Assembly: GCA_963210315.1 (NCBI GenBank) | Contig: OY723299.1 | Location: 310,001 to 374,000, forward strand | DNA length: 64,000 bases | From: Rhynchopus euleeides | Lineage: Eukaryota; Euglenozoa; Diplonemea; Diplonemida; Diplonemidae | Direction: 5' to 3' | Shown: positions 63,857 to 64,000 of the stretch, piece after piece | Numbering within the stretch: the first letter of the stretch is position 1 | Layout: every line of letters begins with the position of its first letter | Notes under the pieces: model-generated | Told to the model about the DNA's origin: nothing | Seen by the model: only the letters and a program-made list of their open reading frames with translations | Database searches by the model: none | Program-made: the position numbers and the translations under genes

Positions 63857-64000
63857 GGGGGGCAACCTCGCAGAGGTGTGGAAAATATCGGGGCAACCTC
63901 GCAGAGGTGTGGAAAATATCGGGGTAACCTCGTAGAGGTGTGGAAAACATTGGGGCAACCTCGTAGAGGTGTGGAAAATCTCGGGGCAACCTCGCCGAGG
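63857..64000 (+). repeat. 31-bp satellite B, inverted arm
   Basis: The array turns over at about 63853: an 18-bp stem CCTCTGCGAGGTTGCCCC and its complement are separated by 11 nt. The inverted arm repeats variants in mirror order, including the rare GGGGTAACC unit (63921-63929, mirrored at 63777-63785). It runs off the window. Confidence 0.93.

Noticed and set aside
62442-63935. Open frames of 497 and 449 codons on the plus strand
   Set aside because: They read through the 31-bp satellite B; the shared 31-residue period shows they are repeat-derived.
1-64000. Telomere repeats, tRNA and rRNA genes
   Set aside because: No TTTAGGG- or TTAGGG-type arrays and no tRNA or rRNA signature were seen on reading; a scan with dedicated models was not possible here.

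Overview
The window is nuclear DNA of a eukaryote, most likely a protist or alga. It has GT-AG introns, deubiquitinase genes, a Crinkler/RHS-type NTPase-nuclease gene, hAT and PIF/Harbinger transposons, and kilobases of minisatellite. Host genes are sparse, and the setting looks heterochromatic or subtelomeric. I cannot name the species from sequence alone.

Layout. Bases 1-38208 are framed by a 51-bp satellite, about 19 kb in four blocks. Three insertions interrupt it. The first is a 0.55-kb poly(A) retroposon (1324-1874) with a 9-bp target duplication. The second is an 11.4-kb transposon (16318-27692) with 12-bp inverted ends and a TAA duplication; it holds a PIF/Harbinger-like transposase C-terminus and 7.7 kb of a 31-bp satellite. 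The third is a 7.1-kb composite block (28089-35223) with a ubiquitin-specific protease (USP) gene, a second copy of that gene's 3' end, a palindrome-bounded segment with a small basic ORF, and a decayed transposase-like gene split by a 661-bp hAT element.

From 38209 to 47900 the main content is one uninterrupted 2,769-codon gene on the minus strand. It reads as a zinc-finger DDE-type transposase joined to a possible Josephin-like protease, a USP domain and a Lys/Gly tail. From 48.4 to 57.7 kb there is a segmental duplication around a Crinkler/RHS-type gene: one whole copy, an incomplete one, and a Cys-rich gene with a Mind-bomb-like repeat between duplicated blocks. From 57.7 kb to the end there are few genes: a 1.16-kb hAT element with a transposase C-terminal remnant, small inverted-repeat elements, an 11-bp minisatellite, and a second 31-bp satellite that shares a 16-bp core with the first and folds back on itself near 63853.

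Theme. Two separate genes carry USP domains with intact-looking Cys/His boxes, and one is fused to a transposase. A mobile element that carries its own deubiquitinases is the most interesting proposal here. It rests on motif reading, and profile searches have not been run.
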